64,000 nucleotides of DNA from Ponticoccus alexandrii (GCF_016806125.1 NZ_CP047166.1:4065093-4129092); one strand, 5' to 3'. Counted from the stretch's first letter, positions 8,980 to 18,871 are shown. Program-made: numbers and translations. Notes: generated by a model from the letters alone, not told the origin.

Positions 8980-10126
8980 AACCTGGCAAATCGGGGGCTT
9001 TGGCCTGTACGTGCATTGGCCCTTTTGTGAGGCCAAATGCCCCTATTGCGACTTCAACTCGCATGTCACGCGCGAGATTGACCAGTCCCGCTGGGCCCAC
9101 GCCCTTGCCGCAGAGGTCCGGCGCGCCGCAGAGGAAACGCCGGGGCGGGTGCTGACCTCGATCTTCTTCGGCGGCGGGACTCCGTCTTTGATGGCACCGG
9201 AAACCGTGGCGGTCGTGATCGATGCTGCGCGCGCGGCCTGGACCTTTTCCAACGACATCGAGATCACGCTGGAGGCCAACCCCCGGTCGGTCGAGGCGGC
9301 AAAGTTCCGGGGCTTTCGCGAGGCCGGGGTAAACCGGGTCTCGCTGGGGGTCCAGTCGCTGCGCGAGGATGACTTGCGGCGACTTGGGCGCCTGCACGAC
9401 GTCGCAGAGGCCCGCAAGGCGGTGGAAGTGGCCCGGGCGGAATTTGACCGCGTGAGTTTCGATCTGATTTATGCGCGGCAAGGGCAGGGGCTGGACGACT
9501 GGCGGAGCGAGCTGCGCGAGGCGCTGGAGATGGCCGCCGACCATCTGTCGCTGTACCAGCTGACCATCGAACCCGGAACTGCCTTCTGGGACCGGGCACA
9601 GGTGGGGCGCTTGCGCGGCCTGCCCGGCGACGATCTTGCGGCTGACATGTACGAGTTGACGCAGGATCTGTGTGGCGAGGCCGGGATGGCCGCCTACGAG
9701 GTCTCGAACCATGCACAGCCCGGCGCTGAATCGCGGCACAACCTGATCTACTGGCGGCAGGGTGACTGGGTGGGCGTTGGCCCCGGTGCGCACGGGCGCC
9801 TGTCCATTGGCGGCCTGCGTCAGGGGCGCGTCGCGCATATGGCGCCGGGCCGCTGGATCGCGGCCGCCGAAGCAGGAAGCGGTGAAGAGTCTCGCGAAAC
9901 CCTGTCCGCGGCGGATATGGCCGCCGAATACCTCATGATGGGGTTTAGAATCTCTGAGCCACTGGATTTAGTGCGTTTGCGCAAACTAGATCCCACTGCC
10001 GCGCCAGAAGAAAAGCTGCGGGATCTGGTTGATCTTGGTCTGTTGACACAAGCGGATCAGGGAATCAGGACCACCCCCAAGGGGCGCATGGTCCTGAATG
10101 CCGTGATTTCCGAGCTTTTGCCCTAA
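8972..10126 (+). CDS. hemW: Radical SAM heme chaperone HemW
   Basis: HemW (formerly called oxygen-independent coproporphyrinogen oxidase-like) binds heme and a 4Fe-4S cluster and delivers heme to respiratory proteins. With the TTG start at 8972 the radical-SAM cysteines are C19, C23 and C26 (CEAKCPYC); the SAM loop FGGGTPS follows at about residues 65-71. The C-terminal HemN-type domain is present. An upstream ATG at 8942 would overlap rdgB by 38 nt and adds non-conserved residues, so TTG with an 8-nt overlap is preferred but not proven. It ends 3 bp from the convergent parB stop. Confidence 0.92.
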   Translation: MPETWQIGGFGLYVHWPFCEAKCPYCDFNSHVTREIDQSRWAHALAAEVRRAAEETPGRVLTSIFFGGGTPSLMAPETVAVVIDAARAAWTFSNDIEITLEANPRSVEAAKFRGFREAGVNRVSLGVQSLREDDLRRLGRLHDVAEARKAVEVARAEFDRVSFDLIYARQGQGLDDWRSELREALEMAADHLSLYQLTIEPGTAFWDRAQVGRLRGLPGDDLAADMYELTQDLCGEAGMAAYEVSNHAQPGAESRHNLIYWRQGDWVGVGPGAHGRLSIGGLRQGRVAHMAPGRWIAAAEAGSGEESRETLSAADMAAEYLMMGFRISEPLDLVRLRKLDPTAAPEEKLRDLVDLGLLTQADQGIRTTPKGRMVLNAVISELLP

Positions 10127-10129
10127 TCC

Positions 10130-11035
10130 TCAGGACGGGCGGCTGAGCACGCTACACAGCACATCGAGTTGCTCGAGCGTGTCGTAAGCAATACTCACCC
10201 GCCCTTTTTCCTGCCCGGGCTTGTGATCGATCTGCACTTTCATGCCCAGGGCCGCCGACAGATCGGCCTCCAGCGCCTTGGTATCGGCGTCCTTGTCAAA
10301 GCTGTAGCTGGCCGGATCAGGCTTCCGACGCGGGGCCGGGGCCTCGCCGCCTTTTGCAAGACGCTCCGCCTCGCGGACTGACAAACCCTTGCTGACGATG
10401 GTCTGCGCCAGACTTTCCGGGTCCCGCGATGTGACCAGCGTGCGGGCGTGGCCAGCGCTCAACTCCCCGGCGGTGACCATCTCCTGCACCGTCTCCGGCA
10501 GGTTGAGAAGGCGCAGCAGGTTGGCAATATGGCTCCGGCTTTTGCCGAGCGCTTCGGCCAGCTTTTCCTGCGTGTGACCGAATTTGAACATCAGTTGCCG
10601 GTAACCGGCCGCCTCTTCGATCGGGTTCAGATCGGCGCGCTGGATGTTCTCGATGATCGCGATTTCAAGAACCTCGGTGTCATCTAGGTCGCGCACGAGG
10701 ACGGGCACCTCGTGCAGCTGCGCCATCTGGGCCGCACGCCAGCGCCGCTCCCCCGCAACGATCTGAAAGCGATCGGGCTGCGTCGGATCGGTCCGGACGA
10801 TCAGGGGCTGAATAACGCCCTTGGTCCGGATCGAGTTGGCCAGATCATCCAGCTGCGATTGCGTGAAAGAGCGACGGGGCTGGTCTGGATTCGGCGAGAT
10901 CAGCTCTACCGGAAGGACACGATCCGGCCGCCGGGGTGCTTCGGACTGGCTTTCCTGCTCGACCGGTGCGACGTCTGCCATCAGTGCGGACAGGCCACGG
11001 CCCAATCCCCGACGTTGTTCCTTGCGTTCCGCCAT
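10130..11035 (-). CDS. parB: Chromosome partitioning protein ParB
   Basis: CTP-dependent sliding clamp that loads at parS and organises the origin region. The 301-residue protein has the N-terminal GLGRGLSALM box that binds ParA, the ParB/Srx catalytic core with GERRWRAAQMA at about residues 98-108, the helix-turn-helix region (GKSRSHIANLLRLLNLP near 165), and the C-terminal dimerisation domain. Last gene of the rho-mnmE-mnmG-rsmG-parA-parB run; cognate parS sites lie in mnmG, rsmG and probably mutS. Confidence 0.97.
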   Translation of the reverse strand: MAERKEQRRGLGRGLSALMADVAPVEQESQSEAPRRPDRVLPVELISPNPDQPRRSFTQSQLDDLANSIRTKGVIQPLIVRTDPTQPDRFQIVAGERRWRAAQMAQLHEVPVLVRDLDDTEVLEIAIIENIQRADLNPIEEAAGYRQLMFKFGHTQEKLAEALGKSRSHIANLLRLLNLPETVQEMVTAGELSAGHARTLVTSRDPESLAQTIVSKGLSVREAERLAKGGEAPAPRRKPDPASYSFDKDADTKALEADLSAALGMKVQIDHKPGQEKGRVSIAYDTLEQLDVLCSVLSRPS

Positions 11036-11052
11036 CTTTTCTCCTTCGCGGC

Positions 11053-11856
11053 TCAGGCCGCGCGTTTTTCATTCTTTTCCAGCAATTCCTGCGCCAGCGC
11101 CCGATACGCTGCGGCACCCTTTGACAGTCCGTCGTAAGCCAGAACCGGCAGAGCGTAGGACGGCGCCTCGGAAACGCGGACGTTGCGCGGAATCACAGTT
11201 CGGAACACGAGGTCCCCCAGATTGGCCCGCGCATCCGCTTCCACCTGCTGGGACAGGTTGTTGCGGGCATCGTACATCGTCATAACCACGCCTTCGATCC
11301 GCAGATCCGGGTTGGCGCTTTGCCGGACCTCGCGGATCGTCAGCATCAGCTGCGACAATCCTTCGAGGGCAAAAAACTCACTTTGCAGTGGCACAAGGAC
11401 AGAATGGGCGGCCACCATCGCATTAACCGTCAGCAGGTTCAGAGAGGGTGGGCAATCAATGAGGATGACATCGAAACGGAAATCGTCGATGCCTTTCTGG
11501 CGGAGGGAGTCGTGCAATAGATAGCTGCGTTTCTCGTTGGAAAACAACTCGATATCCGCAGAGCTAAGGTCCACAGTTGCCGGAATCAGCGAGAGATTTT
11601 CCGTTCCCGTCGGCAGGATCACCTGAGAAAGATCGACATCGTCGAGCAGCAGGTCATAGGTCGTATAGGGACGATCATCCACGCCAAGCCCAGTAGAGGC
11701 ATTGCCTTGCGGATCCAGGTCAACGACGAGCACCCTGTGCCCCATCTCGCATAGCGCCGCGCCCAGATTGATCGTCGTGGTGGTCTTGCCCACGCCACCT
11801 TTCTGGTTCGCGATGGCGATGATTTTCGGTCCGGCGAACCGGGTGGGATCAGACAT
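11053..11856 (-). CDS. parA: Chromosome partitioning ATPase ParA
   Basis: Deviant Walker ATPase forming a nucleoid gradient that pulls ParB-parS complexes. 267 residues. Deviant Walker A KGGVGKT is at residues 19-25, the A' motif VVDLDPQGNA near 44-53 and Walker B VILIDCPPSL near 128-137. It starts inside the last codons of rsmG (8-nt overlap) and is followed 17 bp later by parB. A chromosomal rather than plasmid ParA by context and by the family-typical DLDPQGNAST motif. Confidence 0.97.
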   Translation of the reverse strand: MSDPTRFAGPKIIAIANQKGGVGKTTTTINLGAALCEMGHRVLVVDLDPQGNASTGLGVDDRPYTTYDLLLDDVDLSQVILPTGTENLSLIPATVDLSSADIELFSNEKRSYLLHDSLRQKGIDDFRFDVILIDCPPSLNLLTVNAMVAAHSVLVPLQSEFFALEGLSQLMLTIREVRQSANPDLRIEGVVMTMYDARNNLSQQVEADARANLGDLVFRTVIPRNVRVSEAPSYALPVLAYDGLSKGAAAYRALAQELLEKNEKRAA

Positions 11857-12469
11857 GGGAAAGCTCTCTCACTTCCAGAATGACGGCTTCGGGGTTTGTC
11901 TCGCTTGTATGTGATTTGGCGTCAAAACGCCACTCCGCCCGCGCTTGCTCCAGTTCCTTTTTCCAACCGGCACCCTTGTGAAACAGGGCCATCGCGTTCT
12001 GGGCCAAGTGCGGATGCGCAATGCTAAACAAATCGGGCAGGGGCGCCAACGCCCGGGCAGAGATCACATCACTGGCCTGCGGGGCAAGGGCTTCGATCCG
12101 ACAGGCCTGAACATCGGCGGGAACGCCTGTCTCACGTGCCACGGTTCTCAGGAACGTTGCCTTGCGTTGATCCGACTCGACAAGCGTCACGCGCCCCTGA
12201 AGCCCCGCGCCGGCGGCAAGGATGGCTACAACCAGCCCCGGGAAGCCCCCGCCGGATCCCAAGTCTGTCCAGCGTCGCCAATCCCTGCGGGCGAGGATAA
12301 AGATCTGTGCTGAGTCCCGAAAGTGCCGCTCTACCAAGGTCGGCAAGGTATTCGGAGAAACCAGGTTGATCACCGGATTCTATTTCTTCAGAAGCGTTTC
12401 ATAAAGGGCCAGGCGCTCGAGTGTTTCACGTGAAACATCGGGGAACGCCTGTTCTAGAGCGGAAGTCAC
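11849..12469 (-). pseudogene. rsmG: 16S rRNA (guanine-N7) methyltransferase RsmG, interrupted by an in-frame TAG
   Basis: RsmG (GidB) methylates G527 of 16S rRNA. The frame starting at GTG 12467-12469, overlapping the mnmG stop, reads [20 protein letters not shown] and then reaches LLKK followed by TAG (12380-12382) and NPVINLVSP. Family members normally have Trp at this place (KWN...INLVS), so a TGG-to-TAG change is the simple explanation. Downstream the frame is intact for 174 codons from GTG 12373, including the SAM-binding loop DLGSGGGFPG. Read through the stop, the length (206) is normal. Either a nonsense mutant, a sequencing error, or translation restarts at GTG 12373 and yields an N-truncated enzyme. 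A perfect parS lies in codons 11-16. Confidence 0.85.
12422..12437. other. parS: parS site (perfect palindrome) in rsmG
   Basis: TGTTTCACGTGAAACA, identical to the canonical 16-bp ParB binding site and fully palindromic. It is read in rsmG as part of DVSRET. Its location between mnmG and parA, within 5 kb of the putative origin, is typical for alphaproteobacteria. Confidence 0.95.
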
Positions 12470-14343
12470 GCAATCTTGCTCCGATCGCGCTGCCGAAGCT
12501 TGGCGAGGAGCAGAGTCAACGCGGCGGGCGTCATACCGTCCAACCTTGCTGCTTGCGCCAGCGACTCCGGGCGGCTGGCCTTGAGCTTTCCTTTCAACTC
12601 TGCCGACAGGCTCGACAACGCATCGTAATCAAAGTCCAAAGGTATTCGCAAATTTTCATCCCGACGCAGAGACTCTACGTCCCGCGACTGCCTGTCGATG
12701 TAATTCGCGTAAAGCGCTTCCTTTTCGATCTGCTGACCTGTCTCCTGATCAATTTCTGCAAAATCTGCGCTCAGCCCTTTGATTTGCTCAAAACGAACGT
12801 CTTTCAAGGACAGCACCTGGTAGGCGCTCCGCTTCGTCCCGTCCGCATTGACCGAAATGTCGAGTGCGCGCAACGCGGATGAAGACACCATATGGGCGTG
12901 CAACGCTGCGCGGCCGCGTTCAAGGTGATCCATTTTCTGTTCGAAGGCCCGCTGACGTGTTTCAGAGACACAGCCCAGCTCGACTCCGAGCGGAGTCAGC
13001 CGCTGGTCGGCGTTGTCCGCGCGAAGGCTCAGACGGAACTCTGCGCGGCTGGTGAACATCCGGTAAGGCTCTGTCACACCCCGGGTTGTAAGATCGTCCA
13101 ACATGACACCAATATAGCCGTCAGATCGGCGCATCAGAAACGGCGGTCGATCAAGACTTTCGCACGCGGCATTCAAGCCCGCGATCAAACCCTGTGCCGC
13201 AGCTTCTTCATATCCCGTCGTGCCGTTGATCTGACCCGCGAGATAGAGACCTTTCACGTCCCGAAGCGCAAGGGTCAATTGCAGCGCCCTAGGGTCCACA
13301 TAATCGTACTCGATGGCATAACCGGGTTGCAGTATCTCGGCTCGCTCAAGCCCCAAAATGGTCCGAACGTAGGCTTCCTGAACCTCCTGCGGAAGAGACG
13401 TGGAAATCCCGTTGGGGTAAATCGTGGAGTTCGACAGGCTTTCCGGCTCAAGGAAGATTTGATGCGAGTCCTTTTCCGAGAAACGCACCACCTTATCCTC
13501 GATCGAGGGGCAGTAGCGCGGACCGACCCCGTCAATATGACCACCGTACATGGCCGATCGGTTCAGGTTTTCTCGAATAATCTCATGGGTTTGAGCCGAG
13601 GTGTGTGTGATACCGCAGGCGACCTGACGCGCGACGGGACGACTGTTCACAAAGCTGAACATCACAGGGTCAGCGTCACCCGGTTGCATTTCCAACCGGG
13701 ACCAATCGATCGTGTTACCGTCCAACCGGGGTGGGGTACCGGTCTTCAAACGACCGGTGGGAAGATCGAGCGCGCGCATTCGATCTGCCAGCCGGTTGGA
13801 CGGTTTGTCGCCCATGCGGCCACCGGGTGTCTTCTGATCGCCGATATGGATAACACCATTCAGGAAAGTTCCGCTGGTCAAGACGATTGTCTTGGCCGAG
13901 AGCGTGGTCCCGTCCGCCAAGACGATCCCATGGACGCGATCCTGCTCCATGGAAAAATCAATCACCTCACCGACAACCACCTGCAGCCCGTCGATACCGG
14001 CCAGGATTTTCTGCATAGCCTGGGCATAAAGAACGCGATCCGCCTGGGCGCGGGGCCCTTGGACTGCAGGACCTTTACGGCGATTCAAGAGACGGAACTG
14101 TATCCCGGCTTCATCGGCGACCCGCGCCATGATCCCGTCAAGCGCGTCGATTTCACGAACGAGGTGACCTTTGCCAAGCCCGCCAATGGCCGGATTGCAC
14201 GACATGACGCCCAGATCGGACGCGCGAAGCGTCACAAGGGCAGTTCTTGCACCCATGCGGGCAGAGGCGGCCGCCGCCTCGGTTCCCGCATGGCCACCAC
14301 CCACAACAATCACATCGAAGTCGCAATGTTTCACGTGAAACAC
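12466..14343 (-). CDS. mnmG: tRNA uridine-5-carboxymethylaminomethyl synthase MnmG (GidA)
   Basis: FAD enzyme that with MnmE installs carboxymethylaminomethyl at wobble U34 of tRNAs. 625 residues; the dinucleotide-binding motif GGGHAGTEA is at residues 15-23, the GidA signatures ([11 protein letters not shown] near 280, the [17 protein letters not shown] block near 370) are intact, and the C-terminal helical domain that contacts MnmE is complete. The start is GTG at 14341-14343; the opening residues MFHVKH are dictated by a parS site embedded in the first codons. The gap to mnmE is 3 bp, so they are co-transcribed and probably translationally coupled. Confidence 0.97.
   Translation of the reverse strand: MFHVKHCDFDVIVVGGGHAGTEAAAASARMGARTALVTLRASDLGVMSCNPAIGGLGKGHLVREIDALDGIMARVADEAGIQFRLLNRRKGPAVQGPRAQADRVLYAQAMQKILAGIDGLQVVVGEVIDFSMEQDRVHGIVLADGTTLSAKTIVLTSGTFLNGVIHIGDQKTPGGRMGDKPSNRLADRMRALDLPTGRLKTGTPPRLDGNTIDWSRLEMQPGDADPVMFSFVNSRPVARQVACGITHTSAQTHEIIRENLNRSAMYGGHIDGVGPRYCPSIEDKVVRFSEKDSHQIFLEPESLSNSTIYPNGISTSLPQEVQEAYVRTILGLERAEILQPGYAIEYDYVDPRALQLTLALRDVKGLYLAGQINGTTGYEEAAAQGLIAGLNAACESLDRPPFLMRRSDGYIGVMLDDLTTRGVTEPYRMFTSRAEFRLSLRADNADQRLTPLGVELGCVSETRQRAFEQKMDHLERGRAALHAHMVSSSALRALDISVNADGTKRSAYQVLSLKDVRFEQIKGLSADFAEIDQETGQQIEKEALYANYIDRQSRDVESLRRDENLRIPLDFDYDALSSLSAELKGKLKASRPESLAQAARLDGMTPAALTLLLAKLRQRDRSKIA
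14327..14342. other. parS: parS site (perfect palindrome) at the mnmG start
   Basis: TGTTTCACGTGAAACA, the canonical ParB site, covering bases 2-17 of the mnmG coding sequence (read as MFHVKH). ParB loading here could affect translation-coupled transcription of mnmG-rsmG-parAB, which is inference. Confidence 0.95.
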
Positions 14344-14346
14344 TCC

Positions 14347-15633
14347 TTACTTGCCGACACAAAAATTGGCGAAGATTTCGTCCAGCAAGTGTTCCACATC
14401 GACGTAACCAAGAAGGCTCTCCATTCGACGGGCCGCGACTCGCACGTTCTCGCTAACCACATCATACAGGTCAGGTCCGTCCTGCAAAAGGCCCAACGCG
14501 TCGGCAAGAAGAGTTCCGCCGTCTTCCAGCATCATCCGGTGACGCTCTCGCGACGACAGGCTGACCCGCTGGACACGCTCTGCAAGCGTCTCTTGAATAT
14601 GCCGCTGCAAGGCCTCAACGCCATGCCCAGTCTGACCGGAAATGCCGTTCACGCCATCGACAGGGCTATCCTGTTTGGCGGTCAGAACCAGATCTCCGGG
14701 CCTGACCTCAATAATGGGTGCCTCGCCAGCGGGAACCAGATGGACCCTCAGATCGGCTTCGTCGGCCCGCGCCCGGGCGCGCGCGACGCCGATGGCTTCC
14801 ACCGTATCCGTCGTCTCGCGCAACCCGGCAGTGTCCAGAACCACAACAGGCAAGCCGTTGATGTCCATCCGAACCTCGAGCACGTCGCGGGTCGTCCCGG
14901 CGACCTCTGACGTGATGGCCGCCTCACGACCGGCAAGGTGATTCAACAGGGTCGACTTACCTGCGTTGGGCGGGCCAACAATAGCAACCTCAAAGCCGGT
15001 CCGAATTCGCTCGGCCACGGTCAGCCCGGCGAGCTCTGCCTTCACCTCCGTCAGGACAGAGGTCACAAGATCGCGAACTTCATCTGACACATCGACGGGC
15101 ACATCTTCATCGGCGAAGTCGATGGTCGCTTCAAGAAGCGAAGCCGCCCGCACAAGGCTGCGCCGCCAGTCATGCACCCGCGCGCCCAGATCGCCGGACA
15201 GAACCTTCAGGGCTTGCTGCCTCTGAACTTCTGTCTCGGCATCGATCAGGTCGGACAGGCCCTCGACCTGTGTCAGATCCATGCTGCCGGTTTCCAGGGC
15301 CCGACGTGTGAACTCACCGGGTTCTGCAAGACGCAGCCCCGGCAAAACGCTAATCGCCCGAAGCACAGCCCGCTGAACCGCGATGCTGCCATGCAGATGA
15401 AACTCTGCGATCCGTTCGCCGGTAAAACTGCGCCCGTCTTCGAAGAGCAGGACAAGCGCCTGATCCAAAAAGGCACCGTCCTGATCGCGAAGAACCCGCA
15501 AAGCGGCCTGCCGCGGCGCGGGCAGGGGCGTCGCCAGTCTCTCGACGACCTCCCAGGCATGCGGGCCGGAGAGTCGTACGATTGACACACCCGCCCGGCC
15601 CGGTGCGCTTGCAAGCGCGTAGATGGTGTCCAT
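14347..15633 (-). CDS. mnmE: tRNA modification GTPase MnmE (TrmE)
   Basis: Potassium-activated GTPase partner of MnmG in wobble-uridine modification. 428 residues, slightly short but complete: formyl-THF-binding N-terminal domain with PGEFTRRA near residue 100, a G domain with P-loop GPPNAGKST at about 219-227 and switch GTTRD near 245, and a C-terminal FCVGK, whose Cys is the conserved functional cysteine of the C-x-G-K motif. It sits 7 bp after rho and 3 bp before mnmG in the same operon. Confidence 0.97.
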   Translation of the reverse strand: MDTIYALASAPGRAGVSIVRLSGPHAWEVVERLATPLPAPRQAALRVLRDQDGAFLDQALVLLFEDGRSFTGERIAEFHLHGSIAVQRAVLRAISVLPGLRLAEPGEFTRRALETGSMDLTQVEGLSDLIDAETEVQRQQALKVLSGDLGARVHDWRRSLVRAASLLEATIDFADEDVPVDVSDEVRDLVTSVLTEVKAELAGLTVAERIRTGFEVAIVGPPNAGKSTLLNHLAGREAAITSEVAGTTRDVLEVRMDINGLPVVVLDTAGLRETTDTVEAIGVARARARADEADLRVHLVPAGEAPIIEVRPGDLVLTAKQDSPVDGVNGISGQTGHGVEALQRHIQETLAERVQRVSLSSRERHRMMLEDGGTLLADALGLLQDGPDLYDVVSENVRVAARRMESLLGYVDVEHLLDEIFANFCVGK

Positions 15634-15640
15634 AGCAGCC

Positions 15641-16912
15641 TCAGCTGTTCATGGAGTCGAAGAATTCCGAATTCGTCTTGGTCTGCTTCAGCTTCGAGAT
15701 CAGGAACTCGACTGCATCCGTCGTGCCCATCGGGTTCAGGATACGGCGCAGGACAAAGGTCTTTTGCAGATCGGTCTTGTCGACCAGAAGATCCTCTTTC
15801 CGGGTGCCCGACTTGAGGATGTCCAGAGCGGGGAAGACCCGTTTGTCCGCCACCTTCCGGTCCAGCACGATCTCGGAGTTGCCGGTGCCCTTGAACTCTT
15901 CGAAGATCACCTCGTCCATGCGCGATCCCGTGTCGATCAGTGCCGTGGCAATGATCGTCAGCGAGCCGCCTTCCTCGATGTTGCGCGCCGCGCCGAAGAA
16001 GCGCTTGGGCCGCTGCAGGGCATTCGCATCCACACCGCCGGTCAGAACCTTGCCGGAGGAGGGCACCACAGTATTGAAGGCTCTACCAAGTCTTGTGATG
16101 GAATCCAGAAGGATGACTACATCTCGCTTGTGTTCCACAAGCCTCTTGGCCTTCTCGATGACCATCTCGGACACGGCAACGTGCCGCTGTGCTGGTTCGT
16201 CGAAGGTCGAAGACACAACCTCACCCTTCACGGACCGCTGCATATCGGTGACTTCTTCCGGGCGTTCGTCGATCAGCAGGACGATCAGATAACACTCGGG
16301 GTGGTTCTTCTCGATCGAGTTGGCGATGTTCTGCAAGAGCACCGTCTTACCGGTGCGCGGCGGCGCCACGATCAGCGAGCGCTGTCCTTTGCCGATTGGC
16401 GCGACCAGGTCGATGATGCGCGCAGAGCGGTCCTTGATGGTTGGATCCTCGATCTCCATCTTCAGGCGTTCGTCGGGGTACAGCGGCGTCAGGTTGTCGA
16501 AGGCGATCTTGTGGCGCGCGCGCTCCGGGTCCTCGAAGTTGATCTTCGAGACCGCGACCAGGGCGAAATAGCGCTCTTCGTTGTCCGGTGCGCGGATCTC
16601 TCCCTCGATGCTGTCTCCGGTCCGCAGAGAGTGCTTACGGATCATGTCTGGCGAGACATAAATGTCGTCGGGGCCCGGCAGGTAGTTGGCCTCGGGCGAG
16701 CGCAGGAAGCCAAAGCCGTCCTGAAGCACCTCCAGCACCCCGTCGCCGAAGATTTGCCAGCCCTCATCCGCCCGCTCGCGCAGGATCTGGAACATCATCT
16801 CGCCCTTGCGCATGGTCGAGGCGTTCTCGATCTCCAGCTCTTCGGCCATGGCCAGAAGATCCTTCGGAGACTGCGCCTTCAGATCGGCGAGGTTCAGCTT
16901 TTCTTCAGTCAT
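15641..16912 (-). CDS. rho: Transcription termination factor Rho
   Basis: RNA helicase that ends transcription at rut sites. 423 residues: N-terminal SAP-like helices, the cold-shock RNA-binding domain with GFGFLRSPE near residue 70, the ATPase with Walker A APPRTGKT at 183-190, and Walker [12 protein letters not shown] near residue 265. First gene of the minus-strand operon leading away from the putative origin. The start ATG at 16912 gives the family-typical [12 protein letters not shown]. No rho leader attenuator was assigned. Confidence 0.98.
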   Translation of the reverse strand: MTEEKLNLADLKAQSPKDLLAMAEELEIENASTMRKGEMMFQILRERADEGWQIFGDGVLEVLQDGFGFLRSPEANYLPGPDDIYVSPDMIRKHSLRTGDSIEGEIRAPDNEERYFALVAVSKINFEDPERARHKIAFDNLTPLYPDERLKMEIEDPTIKDRSARIIDLVAPIGKGQRSLIVAPPRTGKTVLLQNIANSIEKNHPECYLIVLLIDERPEEVTDMQRSVKGEVVSSTFDEPAQRHVAVSEMVIEKAKRLVEHKRDVVILLDSITRLGRAFNTVVPSSGKVLTGGVDANALQRPKRFFGAARNIEEGGSLTIIATALIDTGSRMDEVIFEEFKGTGNSEIVLDRKVADKRVFPALDILKSGTRKEDLLVDKTDLQKTFVLRRILNPMGTTDAVEFLISKLKQTKTNSEFFDSMNS

Positions 16913-17103
16913 GGGACACTCTGTCAGAACCGGGAGAAGGCTCTGCTTTTCTATGAATAGGGGAAGACCGCTTCGGGACCGAAGCTGGGAAGGGTGCTAG
17001 ACCACCGGGACCATGCAAGTCAACGCTGAAAGCCGGAAGTCCGTTGACACTGAATAAATAGAAAAGATGAAAGGATTTTGAAGTGTGTTGTGTGACGATT
17101 TTC

Positions 17104-17112
17104 TGTGGATCA
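17104..17112 (-). other. DnaA box (Caulobacter G-box type)
   Basis: TGTGGATCA on the plus strand, that is TGATCCACA on the minus strand, one base from the E. coli box TTATCCACA and identical to Caulobacter strong G-boxes. It lies directly beside the AT-rich stretch 17041-17100. Confidence 0.55.
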
Positions 17113-17304
17113 TTGATATGTCCGTCAGATCGCCCACAGGGAACACCGCTGGGGAAAACCTTGTGCAGGACTTCGGGACCGTGATGAACATGTCGAAATT
17201 CTTGGCGTAAAGATAAGGGCTTAGATCCAAATTCAGGGGGGCTTGGGCTTGGGTATATCCCTGCGTGCAACAGCGCGTCGGGGCCATCTCTCACAGCTGC
17301 TGAG

Positions 17305-17313
17305 TTATCCTCA
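17305..17313 (+). other. DnaA box-like nonamer
   Basis: TTATCCTCA, one mismatch from TTATCCACA, in the middle of the rho-maf gap. On its own this is weak; it gains weight from the neighbouring G-box and the position. Confidence 0.4.
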
Positions 17314-17441
17314 CTCACAGGTCGACAGGTTCGGGAAACCGCCTGAAAACCGCGGAAACGGCCCCCAGTCTTGCAACCGCTTGGGTTTTTCCTCAGAACC
17401 ATCGCACAGTGCCACACAAACCTGTCCCCGAAGTTGTCCCC

Positions 17442-18041
17442 ATGAATCTTGACCTTGTCCTCGCTTCCGGCTCTTCGACGCGGGCGGAACTGCTCCGAAA
17501 TGCCGGTTTGGCCATTCAGCTCGAATCGCCTCGGGTGGATGAAGAGGCGATAAAGGCGTCGCTGATGCACGAGGGCGCGAATCCCCGCGACATTGCCGAC
17601 GCTCTGGCCGAGGCGAAGGCGCAGAAGGTGGGCCGGAAGTGTCCCGAGGCGCTTGTCCTTGGTTGCGATCAGGTGCTGGAGTTCGACCGCCGCGTGATCT
17701 CCAAGCCGGAAAGCCGCGAAGAGGCCCGCGCCCAGGTCGAGATGCTGCGCGGTCAGAGCCACCGGCTGCTGTCCGCTGCGGTGCTTTACCACGAGGGCCG
17801 GGCCATCTGGCGCCACGTCGGAACCGCGCGTCTGACCATGCGCGCGGTGTCCGACGACTACCTGACCGCGTATATAGACCGGAACTGGCCCGATGTCGGC
17901 GCCTCGGTTGGGGGCTACAAGCTCGAATCCGAAGGCGTCCGCCTGTTTTCGCGCATCGAAGGCGACCATTTCACCATCCTCGGCCTTCCGCTTCTGGAAC
18001 TTCTGAATTTTCTCTCGATACGAGGCAGCATACCCGCATGA
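17442..18041 (+). CDS. Maf-like nucleotide pyrophosphatase
   Basis: 199-residue Maf/YhdE-family protein, hydrolysing dTTP/UTP or modified nucleotides to monophosphates. It opens [18 protein letters not shown], with the Maf loop ASGSSTR at residues 8-14, the catalytic-type Asp in LGCDQVLEF near 76-84 and SKPESREEA thereafter. The ATG at 17442 is preferred over an in-frame ATG 11 codons upstream because homology begins here. It overlaps aroE by 4 nt. First gene right of the putative origin. Confidence 0.92.
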   Translation: MNLDLVLASGSSTRAELLRNAGLAIQLESPRVDEEAIKASLMHEGANPRDIADALAEAKAQKVGRKCPEALVLGCDQVLEFDRRVISKPESREEARAQVEMLRGQSHRLLSAAVLYHEGRAIWRHVGTARLTMRAVSDDYLTAYIDRNWPDVGASVGGYKLESEGVRLFSRIEGDHFTILGLPLLELLNFLSIRGSIPA

Positions 18042-18871
18042 CCCTCTCCCGTATCCCGCTGGCCGCCGTCATCGGTTCCCCGATCGCGCATTCCCGTTCT
18101 CCGCGCCTGTTTCGCCACTGGCTGCGCAAATACGGCATGCCCGGCCATTATATCCCGATGGAGGTTCCCGCCGAGCGGCTGGAAGAGACCCTGCGTCTTC
18201 TGCCCGACCTAGGTTTCGTCGGGCTGAACGTCACCATTCCCTACAAGGAAAAGGTGATGGAGATCGCCGACCAGGTGTCCGACCGCGCGACGCTGATCGG
18301 CGCTGCGAACACGCTGATCTTCCGCAAGGATGGACTCATTCATGCGGACAACACCGATGGCTACGGCTTTGTCGAGAACCTGCGCCAGTCGGCGCCGGAC
18401 TGGCAGCCCGAGGCTGGGCCTGCGACGGTTTTCGGAGCAGGCGGCGCGGCGCGGGCCGTCGTTGCCTCGCTGCTTGACGTGGGCGTGCCCGAAGTCCGGC
18501 TGACCAACCGTACCCGCCCGCGCGCCGAGAAGCTGCGCGAGGATTTCGGCAACAAGGTGCAGGTCTATGACTGGGTGCAGGCGGGCAATATCGTCGAGGG
18601 CTGCGCCACCGTGGTCAATACCACCTCGCTGGGCATGACGGGCAAGCCCGAGCTTCGCGTTCCGCTGGATGCCATCGGCCCGGACATGCTGGTCACGGAC
18701 CTTGTTTACACGCCGCTTGAAACCCGGCTGCTGCGCGAGGCGAAAGAGCAGGGCGCCCAGACCGTCGATGGTCTGGGCATGTTGTTGCATCAGGCCGTAC
18801 CCGGGTTTGAACGCTGGTTCGGCATCCGTCCCGAGGTTGACGAGGCCACGCGCAGGGCCATCCTGGGATGA
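18038..18871 (+). CDS. aroE: Shikimate dehydrogenase (NADP+)
   Basis: Reduces 3-dehydroshikimate in aromatic amino acid synthesis. 277 residues. The substrate-binding [10 protein letters not shown] is at about residues 12-21, [10 protein letters not shown] (catalytic Lys of the family) near 64-73, the cofactor loop GAGGAARAV near 134-142 and the C-terminal [19 protein letters not shown]. Start fixed by the ATGA overlap with maf; the 3' end likewise overlaps coaE by 4 nt. Confidence 0.97.
   Translation: MTLSRIPLAAVIGSPIAHSRSPRLFRHWLRKYGMPGHYIPMEVPAERLEETLRLLPDLGFVGLNVTIPYKEKVMEIADQVSDRATLIGAANTLIFRKDGLIHADNTDGYGFVENLRQSAPDWQPEAGPATVFGAGGAARAVVASLLDVGVPEVRLTNRTRPRAEKLREDFGNKVQVYDWVQAGNIVEGCATVVNTTSLGMTGKPELRVPLDAIGPDMLVTDLVYTPLETRLLREAKEQGAQTVDGLGMLLHQAVPGFERWFGIRPEVDEATRRAILG

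Larger units (their letters stand above)
16913..17441. other. oriC: Putative chromosomal replication origin (oriC) between rho and maf
   Basis: 529 bp without a gene between the divergent rho and maf operons. By hand count 17041-17100 is 65% AT against a GC-rich background, a candidate unwinding element. A DnaA-box-like TGATCCACA is at 17104-17112 (minus strand), identical to the G-box known in Caulobacter oriC; TTATCCTCA at 17305-17313 differs from the TTATCCACA consensus by one base; weaker TGTCCCC repeats lie at 17422-17441. In Caulobacter the origin lies in the comparable place between the rho/hemE side and the maf-aroE-coaE-dnaQ side, and parABS is within 5 kb here. dnaA is not adjacent. 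Assignment is by synteny plus motifs. Confidence 0.65.

Noticed and set aside
12892..14910. 672-codon open frame on the plus strand opposite mnmG and mnmE
   Set aside because: Antisense shadow crossing two well-supported genes and their junction; no homology-like motif.
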